Shown here: piece after piece, positions 8,501 to 16,089 of the stretch
Layout: each line of letters starts with the position of its first letter
Position numbering within the stretch: the stretch's first letter is position 1
DNA from: a virus
Length of the DNA stretch: 29,480 nucleotides
Virus record (IMG/VR): IMGVR_UViG_3300030102_003420
Location: 1,098-30,577 of that record
Direction: 5' to 3' (one strand)
Translations under genes and position numbers: made by a program
The notes under the pieces: generated by a model
The model's database searches: none
The model's input: only the letters and a program-made list of their open reading frames with translations
What the model was told of the DNA's origin: nothing

Positions 8501-8849
8501 CTCTCAAAGCCAAGAGGGAGAAAGACAATTTGCCTTCAAATATGCTTCAGGCGGATACGTTTCCTCACCAACTAACGCTTTGGTTGGCGAAGGCGGCAGC
8601 GAATATCTCATTCCAAGTTCAAAAATGGCTGCTGCGATGGAACGTTATGCAGCCGGTAAGCGCGGCAACGAAGTCGTGCCGAACGGCAACGACACACAGG
8701 TGAACGTCAGCACCGGTCCTGTGATGCAAATGAACGGTCAAAATTATGTCACGCAATCTGATTTTGAGAAAGGCTTGCGGTCTACCGTGAATCAAGTGAT
8801 GACCACACTTCGTCGTTCACCTAACACTCGTGCTGCTGTAGGTATCTGA
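5523..8849 (+). CDS. Tape measure protein
   Basis: 1108 residues; sets tail length and is ejected during infection. Order of parts: N-terminal helices (VKGAKQLEDFKKKVEELSKK), a proline-glycine section with three near-identical 30-residue repeats at about residues 130-211 (core GPIGPGP), a hydrophobic glycine-rich stretch at about 312-505 that could cross the membrane, a long coiled coil at about 510-880, and a C-terminus with ASGGYVSSPTNALVGEGG and EYLIPSSKM, a frequent tape measure ending. The start is GTG with AGG just upstream. Base and codon use change sharply inside the gene: AT-rich with AGA, ATA and TTA codons in the first 900 bp and at about 7050-8540, but GC-richer at 6440-7000 and after 8570. 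The stop overlaps the next start (TGATG). Confidence 0.9.
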   Translation: MTYRADIQIGVKGAKQLEDFKKKVEELSKKIDRVNKQEIHGTKQVTSINEFNAALTKSIENLNKTRMSLDAAGKATGNYKKAIDQYVTALGRSNERQAQQNNLIQEEIRLRQQAARVAKLQAAGIKEVTQYAGPIGPGPASPTALSSPLPPRSRFFGGKQYSGPIGPGPVSATALSSPLPARSRFFGGKQYSGPIGPGPVSPTALSSPLPAFIGPRQATSSQQQAAITQAAKEMKDVYASLDKIQEKRLRQLADESQFLGGTRTKLHDIKKLTEKIGKGTPIAPKRILGETQFDRPIGPETAQRAGLKKGLSQFADFGLGAGFPLLFGGGAGQVAGGGIGTALGKSLGLASQAVFGLQIAFSAVGDQIEQAIRRIVEMQGAIKSLDMDRLAKSTLYVDQNLRGAVDSLVKAAQYADAYALATAEAAMQTGLIGSQQENIAGTANYLGNAWNRLVTSGSAFLSIVGSPLAAALGGVVDLIGLSVKGINMLLSGFGELITRIPGVNQGLDLIKEANYQITEEQAKQLAQADQRTGSLLREAALDQQILDLEKQRVGVVDSSIPGAQLRADLKDAEIDLGIKNLQIEDDLISKKEDINKKYAGLMKLRGNDLKTAKSLRGIELSLAEGTARRRKEEAQVNNERAVGKAELAEQNRLKDEAIKRQKKIQKINEQINETHQERIKLMEQAARSQIETLTNALSLAEARNTTEKQLLSNQIKQAEILGNTSKVYRLKNELAKLDYNISVQRINTEVRKLQIAKQVAEAKRSELQVALALVDAESEQAKKLRHALELQAQVVNQARVNLSVGREIAKEQLKNAQAIKEGAIEANRLANHMERTNQNIANARNNARGLKAELASASSNADGVSSSMRSTGSSTITVSTGLYGITRELEKQKEIRESGLSAEAYEMRELIKKYDYDIRYKALRNEHGRIMNIGMINMLRKGRALADERLKELIQESLTRENVEAAIRSEKQVFSGMNISRAAQRVGMQSYSTSQSQEGERQFAFKYASGGYVSSPTNALVGEGGSEYLIPSSKMAAAMERYAAGKRGNEVVPNGNDTQVNVSTGPVMQMNGQNYVTQSDFEKGLRSTVNQVMTTLRRSPNTRAAVGI
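5910..6155 (+). repeat. 90-bp tandem repeat in the tape measure gene
   Basis: Two full copies (5910-5999, 6000-6089) and a third partial copy (from 6090) of an exact 90-bp period, in frame, each encoding QY-GPIGPGP followed by TALSSPLP. Differences are mostly single synonymous or conservative changes, which points to recent duplication. Confidence 0.9.
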
Positions 8850-9295
8850 TGGCTACTGGAATCGCCACATTTTTGCGGGTCTATACCGGCATTACAGACA
8901 TCGTTAAGTATCAAAATTACGAAGTCAGTACGACGATTGATGGACACAGCTACCTTCCTTTTGACACAGGTTCTATCACGTTCAGTGCTGCAGGCGATCA
9001 AAACTCAATGCGGGTGCGATTCCCTTACACCAGCACATTGCGTGAACGGGTTGAGCAGATCATTACTTATGCGTGGCTCGTAGAAATTGAAATCTACAAG
9101 TTCACGCCTGATGCAACTGGCAGCATTCCAACGACAAAGACATTAGCGACAAAATTTATAGGCCAAGGTATTTCAGGAAGTTTGGGCCTTGGTGCGATTA
9201 CACTTGAGCTAGGTAGTAGTCTTTCGCCAATCGGCGCACAGATTCCGCCTGCTATTGCTACAACAACGTTGATTGGTGAGCCCTGCAAGGTATGA
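8849..9295 (+). CDS. Minor tail protein between tape measure and hub
   Basis: 148 residues, mostly beta. It starts MATGIATFLRVYTGI and contains TTIDGHSYLPFDTGSITFSA, a pattern seen in short tail-tip proteins of the lambda gpL / DUF1833 sort that join the tube end to the central hub. The gene overlaps the tape measure stop by one base and the hub start by four bases, so the three are translated as a unit. The exact family is uncertain; a distal tail role is inferred mainly from its place. No metal-binding cysteines are present apart from one near the C-terminus. Confidence 0.55.
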   Translation: MATGIATFLRVYTGITDIVKYQNYEVSTTIDGHSYLPFDTGSITFSAAGDQNSMRVRFPYTSTLRERVEQIITYAWLVEIEIYKFTPDATGSIPTTKTLATKFIGQGISGSLGLGAITLELGSSLSPIGAQIPPAIATTTLIGEPCKV

Positions 9296-12200
9296 GCTAT
9301 TCATCACTGCCGTCAGGCTCTGATCAACTGCAGTTCAAGCCGCAAGCTGTATTCAGTCAGACGGCTTTCAATGAAGCTGGCAAGCTGTCGCGCATCAATG
9401 GTTTGCTGCAGCCCAGTGGAAGCGGTTTAACACCACTCGCAACTGGCGAATCTATACCACTTGTTTTTTGCAAACGAACAGCAGATCCCACAGGCGGTGT
9501 ATTTCTGAGCCCAAGGGCTGCCAAGCTGAAATTTGTTGAGCAAGGTGGCGCCACTGGCGATGATGCTTTTTTTACAGACACGCAAGTGTTGCTGCCGATG
9601 GATGGCACCAACGGAAGCACAACAGTCAACGATCTGAGCGAGTTTGATTATACAATCACAGTTAATGGAAGCGGGCAATTATCAACAGCAGACAAAAAAT
9701 TTGGCACGGCAAGTTATTTGGCGGCAGCAACAAATGGTGCAGACAGCTTTAGTATTCCAGGATCAGCAACAATTCTTACTGATAAGTGGACTATTGAATT
9801 TTTTGTCAAAATTACGTCAGGCCACGGCAACTTTCAATACATATTTTACAGAAGAGAGTCCGGTTCCAACAGCTTTGACTTGTCTTATAGCAATAACAAT
9901 GGCTTTTTGCGACTTCGCAGGGACGGCAGTTCAAACATATCTAGCACCAACAATAGTTTTTCTTTAAATACTTGGTATCACGTAGCAGTTGTTAATGACG
10001 GCGTAAGCGTCAAGCTTTATCAGGACGGTGTACAACAGGGCAACGCGGTTGATGCTTACACAGCTGGTGATGGAACTTGGGATGATATACACTTTGGTGG
10101 ACGCGATTCTACCGGTTCTAACAATGGCCTTGGAGGATACATTGATGAACTAAGAATCACTGACGGCGTTGCACGATATTTAAAGAATTTCACACCACCA
10201 ACTAGCGCATTTCCAACACAAGGCGTTGGTGGTGGCGGACTGCCTGGAATTGAAAGAAATTACTGGTTAGTTCCAACATCAGGCCAACTTGATAACCCAA
10301 GCTTGACTCTTTTCTATGGGGACAAGATCTTGGGCTCTGGCACGTTGTATTACAACACCGCTTGCCCGTTCACCCCAGTCACGACAGTCACAAATGAAAC
10401 ATACGTTGAGACATTCCCGACAAGTGTTGGTGACACTAACGGCACCTTTGCGAATCTGAGCTGCATTGATTACAGCTACAACGACAACACTGCGACACTG
10501 ACACAGGCGCACGTCTACACAGATAAGGGCGTTGAGGTCACGCTGCTTTCAAGTATTGGAACAGGCGCAAGCAATCTGTTTTCAGACTTGATGAATTATT
10601 TGCTACAGGAAACTGTGCGCGTACCTGCAGACCTAATTGACACAACAGGACTAGGCACTGTCGGCCTTTTTCTGGAAAATTACAACCTATTTTTTGATGG
10701 TGCGATCCAAGCGTCAACAAATCTCAGGGAATTTTTGGAGAATGGCAGCCTTTATTTCTTGGTGTATGTAACACAAAATCAAGGCAAATGGGGTTTGACG
10801 CCAAGGCTGCCTGTCAATGGATCCAATCAACTCGACAGCAGCGCCATCACACCAAGCAAGACATTCACCGGTACGGACATTATTGCAGACACGTTTGAAC
10901 GACTGGAACGCAATGTTTCTGAGACTTTGCCATTTACGGCAGTGATGTCATACCGCAATGAACCTGGTAACGGGCCAAGTGAAGTCAAGAGTGTTGAAGT
11001 GGCCTATACGGGTGAAGCTGGAAACGGTCCATTTGAACGGTATGACTTAACAGACTTTTGCACGCGTTCTGATCATGCGGAACTGATCGGTAAATACATC
11101 ATCGCCATGCGGCGGTGGAGCACACACACTGTAAGGTTTTCATCAACGCAAGAGTCAGGTGATCTGAATGTTGGCGATATTTTCCGCGTTGACTTTGATG
11201 TTGAGTCAACTCTTGGCGGAACTGATCAGTACGACGAGATGTACCAGGTCATTTCGATCGAAGAATCACAGCAAGGCTTGGTGGTCATTGAAGGGCAGCA
11301 TTTCCCGTTGATGCCTGATGGCAGCAGCCGAATTGTTGACCAAATAACCAACAACTTTGTGCGTCCTGTTCAACCGTTGATCAAGCAATTCACGGTCGCT
11401 GTTGATGATTCAACGCCTGCAAACGGTCAAACAGTTACCTTCACCCCGACGATTGATTCAGATCTCACTGACTTGTCTTATCAGTGGACAACACCGACAG
11501 GTTCTACGCCTGGGCAAAGCGTAACAACCGAAATTCTATCATTCACCTACAACTCATTAACAGATGAAGGCCAATACACCCTGACTGTTAGCAGTCCATC
11601 AGCATTGGATTCACCACAATCGGCAAGCGATTTTATTGGGACGGGAATCGACAATGTACAGGTCGTGCCTAGCACTCAAAACTATGCAGAAACGCAAGTC
11701 ATCACGTTGACTGCAAGTTATAACGGCAATGCGACTGATGTTACATGGAGTTGGGCTGGTCCTTCTGGAACAAATGCACCCGTGGCGACTGAAACCAGCA
11801 ACATTCTTACTTGGACTGCAGGTGGTAGTGAAGACGCGGGTGTTTATACCGTCACGGCAACTTCTGTAACGTCATTTGATTCACCACAGCAAGCACAATC
11901 AACGCTGACTTATGACCCATACATTGTTGCAACAGGTGGCACCGTCACAACAGATGGCGACTACAGAATCCACACATTTACCGAGAATGATGAACTTGCT
12001 GTTACTTACGCACCGCCTGCAGGACGGCTTGAGTATTTGATTTGCGGTTCAGGTGGTGGCGCTAGTTCAAACACCGGCTACGGCGGTGGCGGCGGCGGCG
12101 GTGTTTTAATCGGAAACACAACACCTACAGCACAAACATACCCAGTCACTGTTGGTGTTGCTAGAGGTTGGAAAGCTACAGCTACAGGTTCACACCATTC

Positions 12201-13848
12201 TTCAGCGTTTGGATTAACCGCTTTGGCAGGTGGTCACGGTGGATTTTTATCAAACCCAAGCAAAATGGATGGCGGTTGCGGTGGTGGGGAAGGTCCGCAA
12301 ATACCGAATATTGGCACTGGATCGCAAGGTGGTGACGGTGGTGCCGGTCAAGACAATAGTTCGGGAACTGCCGGGGGTGGCGGCGGTGGAGCCAGTGGTG
12401 CGGATGGAAGCAGTGGTTTAGCAACTAGCGGCACGTCATACGGTGGTGACGGTGGCGAAGGTCTGACTAGTTCTATTTCTGGAACGTCCTATGTCTACGG
12501 CTCCGGTGGTGGTGGTTCATTGATTGGCACTTATCCGGTAGTGGGACAGGTTTCAGATGGCGGTACTGGCGCAGGTCAAGGCGGTTTTATTAGCACAAGT
12601 AGTGCAGGCGGTTTTATTTACAACGCTGGCACAGCAGCGACAAATTACGGTGCTGGTCAGTCTGCCTACAACGGCACAACAAGTGATGGAATGCCGGGGA
12701 TCGTGATCATGCGTTATCAGTATCAAGGAGTCGTTGTCCCCGTCATTGGCAACCTTACTTTGAACGCAAACAGCACTGATTTCCAAACAGGTAGCACAGT
12801 TACTTTGACAGCATCTTTCGACGGCAATATCAATGATCCGGTTTATGCATGGTCTGGCCCTTCTGGAACCACTGCACCTGTCTCAACGGAAACGAGTAAC
12901 GTACTGACCTGGACTGCTGCAGGAACTCAAGATTCCGGCGATTACACCGTCACCGTTACATCAGCAACTGCAGGTGATTCACCCCAGCAGGCAACTGTCA
13001 CTATTGCTTACAACATTTACATCTCAGCAACAGGCGGAACAATTACAACTGACGGCAACTTCAAGATTCATACCTTTACTTCATCTGATACTTTTGCTAT
13101 CTCATGGAACCCCAACAGCACATCGCTTGAATACTTGATCTGCGCTGGTGGTGGTGGTGGTGCTTCAAGTTTTACAGGTGGTGGCGGTGGAGGCGGCGGT
13201 GTTCTTACCGGAACAACTACGCAAAGTGTTGGGTCTTACCCACTGACAGTGGGCAATGGCGGCGGTAGCAGCAATCCTGGTGAAGATAGTTCTATTTTTA
13301 ACTTGACTGCTGAAGGTGGTGGTCAAGGTGGATCGTATTCAGGTTCCAATACTGATGGCGGTTGCGGTGGTGGTGGCGGTGGATTTAATGGTGCGGGCGG
13401 AAATGGTTCTCAAGGCGGTGATGGTGGAGACAGTCATGCGTACACAACTGCTGACGGCGCCGGTGGCGGTGGTGGCGGTGCAAGCGGCGCAAACGGCAGC
13501 AATGCCACTGGTTCAACTTCAACTTACTCAAACCGTTCTGGCGGCAACGGTGGCGCAGGTCTTCAAAGTTCAATTACAGGCACTGCAACTTATTACGGTT
13601 CAGGTGGTGGCGGTGGCGCTGAAAGTGGCTATCCATACACCGCATCAGGCGGAACTAGCAGCACTGGTGGTGGACAAGGTGGATATGAATACTCAACAAC
13701 TGGCCCAGGCGTACCAGCTCAATATGTCCGTGGGGGTGTTGTCCCACCAACCGTTTATGGCGGCGGTGGTGGTAGCGGTTACGTAACCTCAACTGCTGAC
13801 AGAGCAGGAAATTCTGGTGTTGTAATCATCCGCTATCGGTACCAGTAG
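9292..13848 (+). CDS. Central tail hub / receptor-binding protein with LamG, Ig-like and glycine-rich domains
   Basis: 1518 residues. Residues 1-95 and about 310-690 form a hub-like core, including FLSPRAAKLKFVEQG, then a late section with VEVAYTGEAGNGPFERYDL and LNVGDIFRVDFDVES, as in lambda J-type proteins. Inserted between them (about 98-305) is a LamG/concanavalin-like sugar-binding domain: LLPMDGTNGS, DKWTIEFFVK, NTWYHVAVVNDG, YIDELRITDGVARY. Three Ig-like domains follow (about 695-785, 788-875, 1150-1240; each ends DxGxYTxTxxS). Two glycine-rich domains, about 876-1145 and 1243-1518, both end in GxVIxRYxYQ. It probably forms the tail tip and binds the cell surface. The Ig-Gly pair is a tandem duplication. 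It overlaps the upstream gene by four bases. Confidence 0.8.
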   Translation: MSYSSLPSGSDQLQFKPQAVFSQTAFNEAGKLSRINGLLQPSGSGLTPLATGESIPLVFCKRTADPTGGVFLSPRAAKLKFVEQGGATGDDAFFTDTQVLLPMDGTNGSTTVNDLSEFDYTITVNGSGQLSTADKKFGTASYLAAATNGADSFSIPGSATILTDKWTIEFFVKITSGHGNFQYIFYRRESGSNSFDLSYSNNNGFLRLRRDGSSNISSTNNSFSLNTWYHVAVVNDGVSVKLYQDGVQQGNAVDAYTAGDGTWDDIHFGGRDSTGSNNGLGGYIDELRITDGVARYLKNFTPPTSAFPTQGVGGGGLPGIERNYWLVPTSGQLDNPSLTLFYGDKILGSGTLYYNTACPFTPVTTVTNETYVETFPTSVGDTNGTFANLSCIDYSYNDNTATLTQAHVYTDKGVEVTLLSSIGTGASNLFSDLMNYLLQETVRVPADLIDTTGLGTVGLFLENYNLFFDGAIQASTNLREFLENGSLYFLVYVTQNQGKWGLTPRLPVNGSNQLDSSAITPSKTFTGTDIIADTFERLERNVSETLPFTAVMSYRNEPGNGPSEVKSVEVAYTGEAGNGPFERYDLTDFCTRSDHAELIGKYIIAMRRWSTHTVRFSSTQESGDLNVGDIFRVDFDVESTLGGTDQYDEMYQVISIEESQQGLVVIEGQHFPLMPDGSSRIVDQITNNFVRPVQPLIKQFTVAVDDSTPANGQTVTFTPTIDSDLTDLSYQWTTPTGSTPGQSVTTEILSFTYNSLTDEGQYTLTVSSPSALDSPQSASDFIGTGIDNVQVVPSTQNYAETQVITLTASYNGNATDVTWSWAGPSGTNAPVATETSNILTWTAGGSEDAGVYTVTATSVTSFDSPQQAQSTLTYDPYIVATGGTVTTDGDYRIHTFTENDELAVTYAPPAGRLEYLICGSGGGASSNTGYGGGGGGGVLIGNTTPTAQTYPVTVGVARGWKATATGSHHSSAFGLTALAGGHGGFLSNPSKMDGGCGGGEGPQIPNIGTGSQGGDGGAGQDNSSGTAGGGGGGASGADGSSGLATSGTSYGGDGGEGLTSSISGTSYVYGSGGGGSLIGTYPVVGQVSDGGTGAGQGGFISTSSAGGFIYNAGTAATNYGAGQSAYNGTTSDGMPGIVIMRYQYQGVVVPVIGNLTLNANSTDFQTGSTVTLTASFDGNINDPVYAWSGPSGTTAPVSTETSNVLTWTAAGTQDSGDYTVTVTSATAGDSPQQATVTIAYNIYISATGGTITTDGNFKIHTFTSSDTFAISWNPNSTSLEYLICAGGGGGASSFTGGGGGGGGVLTGTTTQSVGSYPLTVGNGGGSSNPGEDSSIFNLTAEGGGQGGSYSGSNTDGGCGGGGGGFNGAGGNGSQGGDGGDSHAYTTADGAGGGGGGASGANGSNATGSTSTYSNRSGGNGGAGLQSSITGTATYYGSGGGGGAESGYPYTASGGTSSTGGGQGGYEYSTTGPGVPAQYVRGGVVPPTVYGGGGGSGYVTSTADRAGNSGVVIIRYRYQ
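11652..13848 (+). repeat. Duplicated Ig-like plus glycine-rich module
   Basis: Two diverged copies of about 1.1 kb each (about 11652-12740 and 12740-13848). Aligning landmarks: WSWAGPSGTNAPV with YAWSGPSGTTAPV, ATGGTVTTDG with ATGGTITTDG, LEYLICGSGGG with LEYLICAGGGG, and IVIMRYQYQ with VVIIRYRYQ. The similarity is visible at the protein level with many base changes, so the duplication is old. Confidence 0.8.
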
Positions 13849-13857
13849 AATTAAGAC

Positions 13858-14232
13858 ATGGCTTCTTTTCCTGCTCTAAGACCAAGCGGCAGATCTTGGA
13901 CACCTGGTGCGTTGTCGCAATCGTCATTCACGCACGTAGGCGGCAATGAAGTACGTATTTTGCTGAACAGCACGCGTACTGGTGATGTGCTGAGGTTGTC
14001 CTATGAAAATTTGCAAGAGACTGATGCAAATTTGATCATCAGTCATTATGTAGGCCAGCGCACAACGTTTGATGCGTTTGATCTGTCTACTGATGTTTAT
14101 GCAGGCATTTCAAATTATTCAGCAATCACTGTTTCTGGAAACAAATGGAGATACACAAAAGCACCTCAAGTACAGTATCTATCCCCCGATGTCCAGTCAG
14201 TATCTGTTGAACTGATCCAAGTGCTACCGTGA
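13858..14232 (+). CDS. Minor tail protein, lambda gpM-like
   Basis: 124 residues. The layout resembles gpM-type tail tip proteins: an early strand NEVRILLNSTRTGDVLRLSY, then ETDANLIISHYVGQRTTFDAF, and WRYTKAPQVQYLSPD before a last strand VSVELIQVL. These proteins sit at the tail tip. Here the gene stands after the hub gene rather than before it, which differs from lambda order. It starts 9 bp after the hub stop and is followed 7 bp later by the next gene. Confidence 0.5.
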   Translation: MASFPALRPSGRSWTPGALSQSSFTHVGGNEVRILLNSTRTGDVLRLSYENLQETDANLIISHYVGQRTTFDAFDLSTDVYAGISNYSAITVSGNKWRYTKAPQVQYLSPDVQSVSVELIQVLP

Positions 14233-14239
14233 CAAAATC

Positions 14240-14671
14240 ATGAGTTATTACGCAACTGGGTTATCTGGATCACTGACTGTTGACAGCATTGAGCTGCTCA
14301 AGATTCGTGAATGGAGCCTTAATGCTTCTGCAGAAGCATTGCCGACGACAAAGCTTGATGACAACGCGCCAACATATCGCTATGGCCGTCAATCTTATTC
14401 AGGAGGGTGCACAGCCTATTACTACCTAAATGATTTTTACGGTGCCAAAACGCTTGAAGCCGCAAGCCTGCTGCAAGATATTCTCAGGACTAATGCCATC
14501 CCAACCAACAATAATGTGGAGCTTAAGCTAACGGTTTGCGAAGGCAAGTCTTTCACTTGCAGTGCTTTGATCACAAGTGCTGAACTAGGCTCTGCAGCTG
14601 GCGCAGTCACGACAATTAGCTTAGGGTTTCAAGTAACTGGAAACCTTGCTGAAGTGTCAGGAGCAAGCTAA
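14240..14671 (+). CDS. Tail-tube-like protein (short paralogue)
   Basis: 143 residues. The segment IREWSLNASAEALPTTKLDD, then TAYYYLNDFYGAK and a last strand TTISLGFQVTGNL, follows the same order of elements as the tail tube protein at 4126 (VREWSFEITRSEIDVTTIG, SATVYTTDD, SLSV). I infer a tail-tube fold used at the tail tip or as a distal tail protein. The TAA overlaps the ATG of the next, longer relative by one base. No function beyond structure can be read. Confidence 0.5.
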   Translation: MSYYATGLSGSLTVDSIELLKIREWSLNASAEALPTTKLDDNAPTYRYGRQSYSGGCTAYYYLNDFYGAKTLEAASLLQDILRTNAIPTNNNVELKLTVCEGKSFTCSALITSAELGSAAGAVTTISLGFQVTGNLAEVSGAS

Positions 14672-15447
14672 TGAGTGTTTATTTAGGGTTATCAGGGCTG
14701 ATCAAGCTTAAGCGCAATTTTGACTATTCAGTCACTGAAACCATCACATCAGCCAAGGTAGATACCACAGCAGACCGCTTAACACTCGCCAGTGCAAACA
14801 CAGCATTTTGCACTGGCGATTACGTCCAGTTGACGCGATCAGGCGGGAACCTTGATTTTCTGACCGGAGCTGGAACGCAAGAATCGTACTACGTCAATGT
14901 TGATGCTGTTGGCGGCTTGCGATTTTTTACGTCTTGGCAAGCATCTATCAACAATGATGCTGGTACAGCCGTTGCATTGTTAACACCTGGATCGACCTAT
15001 GACATCACAATGCAGTCACTTGAACAGGCGCAGCGTCTTGTTGGTGACGTTACGAGCTATGAACTCTCAACTAGCCGTGATGCGATTGATGTCGCAAGCC
15101 TTGGTGAGGAATTTCAAAGCAGCGTTGCAGGTTTAATCAGCGGTAGCGGCACTATCAGTTGTCTTTGGAACTGGGGCGTAGAGGGCAGCAATGAAGAACA
15201 AGCCAACTATTTCCATCAGCTAATTTTGCAGCAAAAAACAGGAAGCAGTTTCACGGCTGATCTGTACCTGAAACCTGCAGCATCAAACCCAAGCGGTGCA
15301 GTGGATGAAGGCAAAGAACTGTACTACACCTTTGACGGTCAGATCAGCGGCGTATCGTTTGCCTTTGACGCACAAGACGCTGTTCGTTCACAAATTAGCT
15401 TTGTGACGCTAGGCGAGATTAAGCTGCGCTTTGACGATCCGACTTGA
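14671..15447 (+). CDS. Tail-tube-like protein (long paralogue)
   Basis: 258 residues, nearly the length of the main tail tube protein (248). The N-terminal third (LTLASANTAFCTGDYVQL, YYVNVDAVGGLRFF) corresponds to the extra N-terminal domain of the tail tube protein. The C-terminal part (VTSYELSTSRDAIDVASLG, GSGTISCLWN, FTADLYLKPA, YTFDGQISGVSF) corresponds to its tube domain. It is therefore probably a duplicated tail tube gene adapted to a tip role. It forms a coupled pair with the shorter relative upstream. A gap of 61 bp with an unusually strong Shine-Dalgarno follows. Confidence 0.6.
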   Translation: MSVYLGLSGLIKLKRNFDYSVTETITSAKVDTTADRLTLASANTAFCTGDYVQLTRSGGNLDFLTGAGTQESYYVNVDAVGGLRFFTSWQASINNDAGTAVALLTPGSTYDITMQSLEQAQRLVGDVTSYELSTSRDAIDVASLGEEFQSSVAGLISGSGTISCLWNWGVEGSNEEQANYFHQLILQQKTGSSFTADLYLKPAASNPSGAVDEGKELYYTFDGQISGVSFAFDAQDAVRSQISFVTLGEIKLRFDDPT

Positions 15448-15494
15448 TTGCTGCGCTGAAATTACTGTTGTGTCAGGACCGATAGAATAGTTTT

Positions 15495-15501
15495 AAGGAG
15501 G
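15495..15501 (+). promoter_or_regulatory. Very strong ribosome binding site
   Basis: AAGGAGG, a perfect Shine-Dalgarno core, lies seven bases before the ATG at 15509. Most late genes here have weak or overlapping starts, so this marks a new, efficiently translated unit that begins the fibre cluster. Confidence 0.85.
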
Positions 15502-15508
15502 ATACACC

Positions 15509-15847
15509 ATGGCCGTCCGACCTGGAACATACAACATACTTCTGCAGCGTCGGGCAGACTACGACGTGCAGCTTGTGTTCACCGACAGCAATGATGCGGC
15601 AATCGACTTGACTGGCTGGACCGTCACTGCACAAGCTTGGAATAAGGCACGCACCACCAAGTCCGCAGATTTTGGCATCACCTATACAAATCGGGCAGGC
15701 GGTGTTGTCAACATTAGTTTGACTGACACGCAAACAACGACATTTCCCGATGAACTGTATTACGACGTTTTGCTAGAAGACACATCAGGTCTAAAAGAGT
15801 ATTACTTAGAAGGCGTTATCTACGTTTCTGAGGGGTACACAGCATGA
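15509..15847 (+). CDS. BppU N-terminal-like baseplate/fibre adaptor
   Basis: 112 residues with the pattern common in small proteins next to phage fibres: RRADYDVQLVFTD, IDLTGWTVTAQAW, GVVNISLTDTQTTTFPDELY and YDVLLEDTSGLKEYYLEG. This is an Ig-like beta sandwich that in BppU-type proteins anchors receptor-binding parts to the tail tip. It has the best ribosome binding site of the late region and overlaps the next gene by four bases (ATGA). The role is inferred from family and place. Confidence 0.65.
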   Translation: MAVRPGTYNILLQRRADYDVQLVFTDSNDAAIDLTGWTVTAQAWNKARTTKSADFGITYTNRAGGVVNISLTDTQTTTFPDELYYDVLLEDTSGLKEYYLEGVIYVSEGYTA

Positions 15848-16086
15848 CTCAAGTCAACATTACAACGACGAAAAACACTGTCTCTGTAACAGACGATCCA
15901 ACGACGGTTGTCACCGTCAGCACTGTAGGTCCGCAGGGTCCACAGGGTGAATCTGGGTCTGGATTTACACTCGATTCAACAGCTAAAGTAGACAAGAGCG
16001 TCATCTATTACGACTCGGCTTCTGGCGAGTTCAAAGCAGACGCAACGTGGACAATCGACACGATCGTACTCGGAGGCAATTTTTAA
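15844..16086 (+). CDS. Short collagen-like fibre linker protein
   Basis: 80 residues: a beta-rich N-terminus (VNITTTKNTVSVTDDPTTVV), a short collagen-like stretch GPQGPQGESGSG near residues 29-40, and a C-terminus containing VIYYDSASGEFKADATW. Collagen-like triplets are common in trimeric phage fibres, and the YYDSASGEFKAD pattern recurs at fibre ends. It overlaps the gene before by four bases and ends 3 bp before the first large fibre gene. It may be a separate small fibre part or the base of the fibre that follows. Confidence 0.6.
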   Translation: MTQVNITTTKNTVSVTDDPTTVVTVSTVGPQGPQGESGSGFTLDSTAKVDKSVIYYDSASGEFKADATWTIDTIVLGGNF

Positions 16087-16089
16087 GCC

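Noticed and set aside
13316-13786. + strand ORF rich in Val and Ala
   Set aside because: It is an alternative frame of the polyglycine-coding part of the tail hub (GGT repeats read as GTG).
15460-15488. Promoter before the strong ribosome site at 15495
   Set aside because: TAGAAT could be a -10 box, but no -35 match lies at the right distance.
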